Origin: Streptomyces sp. NBC_01463
GTDB lineage: Bacteria; Actinomycetota; Actinomycetes; Streptomycetales; Streptomycetaceae
Assembly: GCA_036227345.1 (NCBI GenBank)
Contig: CP109468.1
Location: 4,712,001-4,776,000, forward strand
Length of the DNA stretch: 64,000 nt
Direction of reading: 5' to 3'
Positions 59,855 through 64,000 of the stretch are shown one piece after another (the stretch's first letter is position 1; each line of letters starts with the position of its first letter). Below the pieces are notes generated by a model that was given only the letters and a program-made list of their open reading frames with translations, ran no database searches and was not told the DNA's origin. The translations under genes and the position numbers were made by a program.

Positions 59855-61279
59855 TCAGGTCCAGGCGCCATGGAGGTCCTCCGGCGTGAGGGTGGGGACG
59901 TCGGCGGTGCAGCCGCTGCGGGTGACGGCGAGCAAAGGGGTGGTGTCGTCGGCGCCGGGAAGCTGGGAGCGATGGGTGATGAGGCGGGCGAGGTCGCGGT
60001 TGTCGAAGGGCTTCTTCTCCAGCCACTTGACCGAACCCACGAGAGTGATCTTCTTGGCGATGGGGGCGCGGTCGGCGCCGACGATGTCGATCTCCGGATC
60101 GTTGGTGCGGGTCCAGTAGCCGCCGATCGCATCGGTGCCCCCAGGCAGCTGTCCGTCGTCGGAGCCAAGTCGCCACAAGGCTTCGCGGATGACGGGCTCG
60201 ATGGCCCTGCCCCGCCAGGACGTCCAACTGCCACGGATGGTCTCGAGGACGCGGTCTCCCCGGCCGCGTTCGATCGCGGGGATGCCGGGGCCGATGAAGG
60301 AGAGCCAGAAGCGCAGATACGGGTCGTCGACGCGATAGCGGGTCTCACGGCTGGGTTTGGTGGAGAGGGGCAGTTCCGCGGAGACCATGCGGCGGGAGGT
60401 GAGGAGCTCCAGTGAGCGGGATACCGAGCTGGGGTTGAGGCCGCCGGCGGCTCTGCCGATCAGGGTGAAGGTGCGTTCGCCGTGGCCGATGGCGCCCAGG
60501 ACGGTGCGAGCCTGCGCCTCGGCGGGGAACTCGGCAGCCAGGGAACGCTCGCCGCTGACCAGCAGGGCAGAGGTCGGCCTGCGCAGAGCCAGTTCGAGGT
60601 ACTCCCACAGCCCGGCGCCCTGTGGCCATTCCTCCAGGATGAGCGGCAGCCCGCCGGAGATCAGGTAGGCGTCGAAGGCGTCGGCAGGCCGCAGATCGAG
60701 CATTGCGGCGACCTCTGCCGGATTCAGCGGTGGCACGACCATTTCGGTGCCCCGCTGATAGAACGGCCGCCCGTAGGTATTGAGTTGCTCCATCATGGCC
60801 ATGTCGGAGCCGATGAGGATGAGCAGAACGGGCAGTTTCGACAATGTTCGGTCGAATGCTTTCTGCAGTGTCCCCTCGAAGCTCGGGTCCTCGCGTACGA
60901 GGTAGGGCATCTCGTCGAGGACCACCACGCTGGGAGAATCGGTGGGCAGCGCGGAGGCGAGCATGGCCAGCGCAGCGTCCCAGTTCAGAGGGGCGGCGAA
61001 ATCACTGAACCGCGCAGCATCGGGAAGCCGGGAAGCGGCCACCTCGGCGGCGAAACCCGCCAGATCCTCCTCGCGGGAGCCGCCCACGGCGGTGAAGAAC
61101 ACATGCGGCAGACCGGCCTGCTCCAGGAACTCCTCAACCAAGCGGGACTTGCCCACCCGGCGACGCCCGCGGATCAGGACGGCCCGCCCCGGACGCCCGC
61201 TGCGGCTGCCGGTCTTCAGTGGACGCAACAGGTCGTCCAGAAGACTGAGTTCGGCGCGGCGTCCGATGAATCCGTTCAC
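59855..61279 (-). CDS. DUF234-type AAA ATPase
   Basis: This 474-residue P-loop ATPase has the archaeal/bacterial DUF234 layout: Walker A GRRRVGKSRLVEEF (near residue 40), Walker B SPSVVVLDEMPYLVRED, then LLILIGSDMAMMEQL and a winged-helix region, and the C-terminal DUF234 nuclease-like domain (LRFWLSFIGPGIPAIERG, EIDIVGADRAPIAKKITLVG with Asp and Lys). The role is unknown; family members occur on mobile DNA. GTG at 61279 is chosen because TGGAGGTGG lies 8 bases upstream. Two broken relatives flank it in the window. Confidence 0.82.
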   Translation of the reverse strand: MNGFIGRRAELSLLDDLLRPLKTGSRSGRPGRAVLIRGRRRVGKSRLVEEFLEQAGLPHVFFTAVGGSREEDLAGFAAEVAASRLPDAARFSDFAAPLNWDAALAMLASALPTDSPSVVVLDEMPYLVREDPSFEGTLQKAFDRTLSKLPVLLILIGSDMAMMEQLNTYGRPFYQRGTEMVVPPLNPAEVAAMLDLRPADAFDAYLISGGLPLILEEWPQGAGLWEYLELALRRPTSALLVSGERSLAAEFPAEAQARTVLGAIGHGERTFTLIGRAAGGLNPSSVSRSLELLTSRRMVSAELPLSTKPSRETRYRVDDPYLRFWLSFIGPGIPAIERGRGDRVLETIRGSWTSWRGRAIEPVIREALWRLGSDDGQLPGGTDAIGGYWTRTNDPEIDIVGADRAPIAKKITLVGSVKWLEKKPFDNRDLARLITHRSQLPGADDTTPLLAVTRSGCTADVPTLTPEDLHGAWT

Positions 61280-61310
61280 GACAGTCCACCTCCATCGCAT
61301 GGGCCCTGAT

Positions 61311-61343
61311 ACTTCTATTCAAGATACTATCGTTAATAGAAGT
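61311..61343. promoter_or_regulatory. Inverted repeat in the ATPase promoter
   Basis: ACTTCTATT (61311-61319) and AATAGAAGT (61335-61343) form a perfect 9-bp inverted repeat around an AT-rich 15-base spacer, 32 bases upstream of the ATPase start. AT content is far above that of the window. An operator or a paired -35/-10 is likely. No regulator is next to it. Confidence 0.5.
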
Positions 61344-61410
61344 ATGGAGCGGCGACGGAGCGTGATATGGCGGTTCGTGGGGGCGGCCCGGGCTTGTCGA
61401 GTCCGCCGGG

Positions 61411-61492
61411 GTTGCTCGGGTCCTCACGAGACAGGGCATCTCGTCGAGGACCACCACGCTGGGAGAGATCGGTGGGCAGCGCGGAGGTGAGC
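61411..61492 (-). pseudogene. Relic of a DUF234-type ATPase (Walker B region), copy 2
   Basis: About 80 bases match the intact gene at 60881-60965 and carry the same one-base insertion as the relic at 52551. The minus-strand translation has SPSVVVLDEMPCLV before the frame is lost. It lies upstream of the ATPase gene, so the intact gene and this relic stand in tandem. The rest of the gap (61493-61764) has no gene; a TAGGAT promoter-like element lies at about 61634. Confidence 0.68.
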
Positions 61493-61764
61493 ATGCAGGG
61501 ACTGGTGACGACCCTTCAGTACAGGGGTGGGTGGCCCCTTGGGTGCTGCGGTACTGGGCAGAGCCGGGCGTCCCGCTTGGCTGAAGGTCAGGACGCCGCT
61601 GAACTGCGGTCAACCGCGGCGATGAGCGCTGCTAGGATCCGCCAGAATTCGAACGTGGGGGGCCGCCGGAGAATTCGTCCTTCCGGCGTCGGTGTTCTCC
61701 GCGCGGCCCTCCTCGGTCGTTGCGTCTGCTCGCGCCTTGCGCGGCAGCCCGTCCAGGAGGACAC

Positions 61765-64000
61765 GTGTCGTACAGCAACTCATCCCGCAAGGTCCTGGCC
61801 GGGACGGTGGCCCTCGCCATCGCCGCCATGGCCGGACCTCTCGCGCTGCCCGCGGTCGCGGATTCCGGGACCGGGGTGACCCGCCCGGATACCGGGGCCC
61901 AGGCCACCAGCACCGCTGCGCTGCCTCCGGGTTCTGAGGTAGTCATGTCCGGTGCGACGGGCTTTCTCGTGTCGACTCGCGACTACGACCTGCTGTGGAT
62001 CCGGTATGACGACGGTTCCATCACCAACCTGGGCCGTGGCTATTCGCAGGTGCCGAAGACCCAGTCCTTCGGGGCGGTGTCCGATGTGGTGGCACTGGAG
62101 CAGGGCTACCTCGGCGAAGCCGACCATCGGGCCGAACTGCACGACATGTCCACCGGAGCGGTTACCGTCGTGGCGCTGGGCAAGTACCTTGATTTCGTCG
62201 GTGCCGTCGGTTCGACAGCGATGGCCTGTCCCTACGCGCCCCCACAAGGCACCGACTGCAGGGAACTGCACCTGCTCACCGTCGTGGACGGGGTGCAGAG
62301 CGACCGGACGGTCACCGGACTGCCCGATGACACGCGAACGGTGGGCATAGCGTCCACCGCCCCCGGCTCCCTGGTGCTGTACTACAACCGCCTCACGGGC
62401 ACAGACACCGACTTCTCCTACGCGGTGGTCGATCTTGCCTCCGGTGTCGCGACATCCACGCACCTCACCCGTTCGAGCTGGGCCGACGCGGCTCTGTCCC
62501 CGAAGTACCTCGCCACCCTGCAAGGCGCGGCGCGGCCGGCCACCTCGCAGTTGCGCGTGGAGAACCGGGGTAACGGCAAGGTGTCACAGATCGACACGCA
62601 CCAGCATGTGTCCGGACCCTTGGTGGGGCTGGTCGGGGACTGGGCCCTGTTCGGCTCCACAACCCCGCTGTCAGCAGGATCCACCGACGAGGACTTCTCC
62701 TTCCGGGCGGTACCGGTCGGCGGGGGCACCAGCCGCAAGATCCTGGATCACGCCACCTCGCTCGCGGCCACCCCTGACGGTGAGTTGCTGGTGATGGGCG
62801 GCACCCTCGCCCAGGGCGAAGGCGTCTACCGGGTGTACCCCGGTGCTGACGGTGCGCCGGTGGTGGAGCTGGTCGCCGGTACCGGTGAGCCGGAGGGGAT
62901 CACCCTGGTCAGTTCCGACGTTCCTGCAGTGGCCACGCTCGACACAGCGCCCTGGAAGGCGAGGTGGCAGCTGTCGCGCTACAACGCGGAAGTGACCCTC
63001 ACCCTCCGCAACACCGCCACAGGCGTCTCCAACATGTCGCACCTGTATCCGTCCGACGACACCACCCGGCCGGTGGGGATGGACTATCACGGGCGGATAC
63101 GTATGGACTGGACGGGGTGGACCGACACCGGTGCGGCACCCAACGGCAACTACACCTGGCAGATCACCGCCAAGCCGCTCAACGCCCTCGGGCCGGACCT
63201 CAAGGTGAGCGGCACCTTCAAGGTCACGCGCCGGCCTGCACCCCATGACTACACCGACAACGGGTCGCCGGACCTGCTGGCGCGCGACAGTGCCGGCGTG
63301 CTGTGGCGGGTGGACACCTACCAGGACCCGTGGTACCGGAAGTTGTACGGCACCGACCGGGTGAAGGTCGGCGGCGGCTGGAACATCTACAACCGCATGG
63401 CTGCGGTCGGTAATGTCGCCGGTGGCCCCGGGGGTGATGTGGTGGCCCGTGACAGCGCGGGTGTGCTGTGGCTCTACCTGGGCACCGGCAAGGGTACCTT
63501 CGCCACCCGGACCAGGATCGGCGCCGGCTGGAACGCCTACACCCAGCTGACCGGAACGGGAGACTTCTCCGGCGACGGCAAGGCCGACCTCGTAGCGCGC
63601 GACCGCGACGGCTTCCTGTGGCTCTACAAGGGCACCGGGAACTGGAAGGCGCCGTACGCCGCCCGGACCAGGATCGGCGGCGGATGGAACGCCTACAACC
63701 AGATCACCGCGGTCGGTAACGTCGCCGGTGGCTCCGCGGGTGACCTGGTGGCTCGTGACGGCGCGGGTGTGCTGTGGCTCTACCAGGGCACCGGCAAGGG
63801 CACCTTGGCCGCCCGCACCAGGATCGGCGGCGGTTGGAACACCTACACCCAGCTGACCGGCATAGGTGACAGCAATATCGACGGCAAGCCGGATCTGTTC
63901 GTCATCGACCGGGACGGTGTCCCCTGGCGTTACCGCGGCACGGGTAACGCGAAGGCTCCCTTTGCGGCACGCGAGATGGGCAATCTCTTCTCCGTGGATC
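61765..64000 (+). CDS. Large secreted FG-GAP/VCBS-repeat protein (second paralog, truncated by window)
   Basis: A frame of 745 codons runs open to the right edge. GTG at 61765 follows AGGAGG, and the first 35 residues are a signal peptide (KVLAGTVALAIAAMAGPLAL, PAVADS). A beta-rich domain is followed by an Ig-like segment (TGWTDTGAAPNGNYTWQITA) and then at least five repeats with LLARDSAGVLWR, WLYLGTGKGTFATRTRIGAG and GDFSGDGKADLVARD. The domain order is that of the 48862 gene, and the repeats are clearly related. It is longer than this window shows. A surface-exposed binding role is inferred. Confidence 0.85.
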   Translation, partial: MSYSNSSRKVLAGTVALAIAAMAGPLALPAVADSGTGVTRPDTGAQATSTAALPPGSEVVMSGATGFLVSTRDYDLLWIRYDDGSITNLGRGYSQVPKTQSFGAVSDVVALEQGYLGEADHRAELHDMSTGAVTVVALGKYLDFVGAVGSTAMACPYAPPQGTDCRELHLLTVVDGVQSDRTVTGLPDDTRTVGIASTAPGSLVLYYNRLTGTDTDFSYAVVDLASGVATSTHLTRSSWADAALSPKYLATLQGAARPATSQLRVENRGNGKVSQIDTHQHVSGPLVGLVGDWALFGSTTPLSAGSTDEDFSFRAVPVGGGTSRKILDHATSLAATPDGELLVMGGTLAQGEGVYRVYPGADGAPVVELVAGTGEPEGITLVSSDVPAVATLDTAPWKARWQLSRYNAEVTLTLRNTATGVSNMSHLYPSDDTTRPVGMDYHGRIRMDWTGWTDTGAAPNGNYTWQITAKPLNALGPDLKVSGTFKVTRRPAPHDYTDNGSPDLLARDSAGVLWRVDTYQDPWYRKLYGTDRVKVGGGWNIYNRMAAVGNVAGGPGGDVVARDSAGVLWLYLGTGKGTFATRTRIGAGWNAYTQLTGTGDFSGDGKADLVARDRDGFLWLYKGTGNWKAPYAARTRIGGGWNAYNQITAVGNVAGGSAGDLVARDGAGVLWLYQGTGKGTLAARTRIGGGWNTYTQLTGIGDSNIDGKPDLFVIDRDGVPWRYRGTGNAKAPFAAREMGNLFSVD

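Overview
The window is a stretch of actinobacterial chromosome, almost certainly from Streptomyces. It is very GC-rich, codons end mainly in G or C, and GTG and TTG starts are common. The gene families are typical of the genus: Hanks-type kinases with PQQ-like sensor domains, an FHA-wHTH/kinase pair, NarL-type two-component pairs, GlxA/AraC, PadR, TetR, SUKH proteins, a DUF4097 protein and a Drr-type ABC transporter. No rRNA, CRISPR array, complete IS element or intact tRNA gene was found. A partial gene lies at each end: the 3' end of an unknown gene at 1-162 and the first 745 codons of an FG-GAP surface protein at 61765-64000.

Left part, 1 to about 42.7 kb, is mostly ordinary core-type sequence. 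It holds a polyprenol-phosphate mannosyltransferase-like GT2 enzyme, a secreted PGRP amidase, a GNAT, and an MMPL transporter followed by a sensor kinase/LuxR regulator pair. Next is an amtB-glnK pair with a GlnR-like upstream site, then PadR with a HAAS membrane protein, and GlxA with an isochorismatase. An RHH regulator follows with its own operator array, then DUF4097 and DrrA/DrrB. After these come DUF1838, TrmO, a CE4 deacetylase, an FHA-wHTH/kinase pair, SUKH, HAD, an alkylsulfatase, GNAT, a P-loop kinase, a class C serine hydrolase, a methyltransferase and a kinase-like protein. A tetR-MFS-SDR cluster carries matching operator-like sites. A DacB-type PBP4, a small secreted protein, two tandem PQQ-kinases, a DUF5979 relic and a second kinase/LuxR pair complete this part.

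Right part, 42.7 to 64 kb, is an accretion zone. Five fragments of the 3' half of a minus-strand tRNA-Gly(CCC) gene lie at about 42.85, 48.51, 55.60, 56.92 and 59.67 kb, several next to the same type of hairpin terminator. The 5' half of the tRNA is missing each time. The two leftmost copies are eroded and the three rightmost are nearly identical, as expected if elements entered a tRNA 3' end one after another and the intact tRNA lies beyond the right edge. A decayed tyrosine-integrase tail sits just left of the last fragment. The cargo between fragments is: (i) a bacteriophytochrome, a response regulator and a SpoIIE phosphatase, plus a SUKH protein; (ii) a 1075-residue FG-GAP protein, relics, an SDR, a nucleotidyltransferase/SDR chimera and a NUDIX enzyme; (iii) a three-gene toxin-antitoxin-like operon that fills a 1.3-kb segment; (iv) VOC, DUF1905/YdeI-like and DoxX genes; (v) a DUF234-type ATPase and a second FG-GAP protein. 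Two 80-bp relics of a related ATPase carry the same one-base insertion.

Start sites were chosen from ribosome binding sites, gene overlaps and family length, and they are uncertain where noted. Family names come from recognised motifs, not from a database search.
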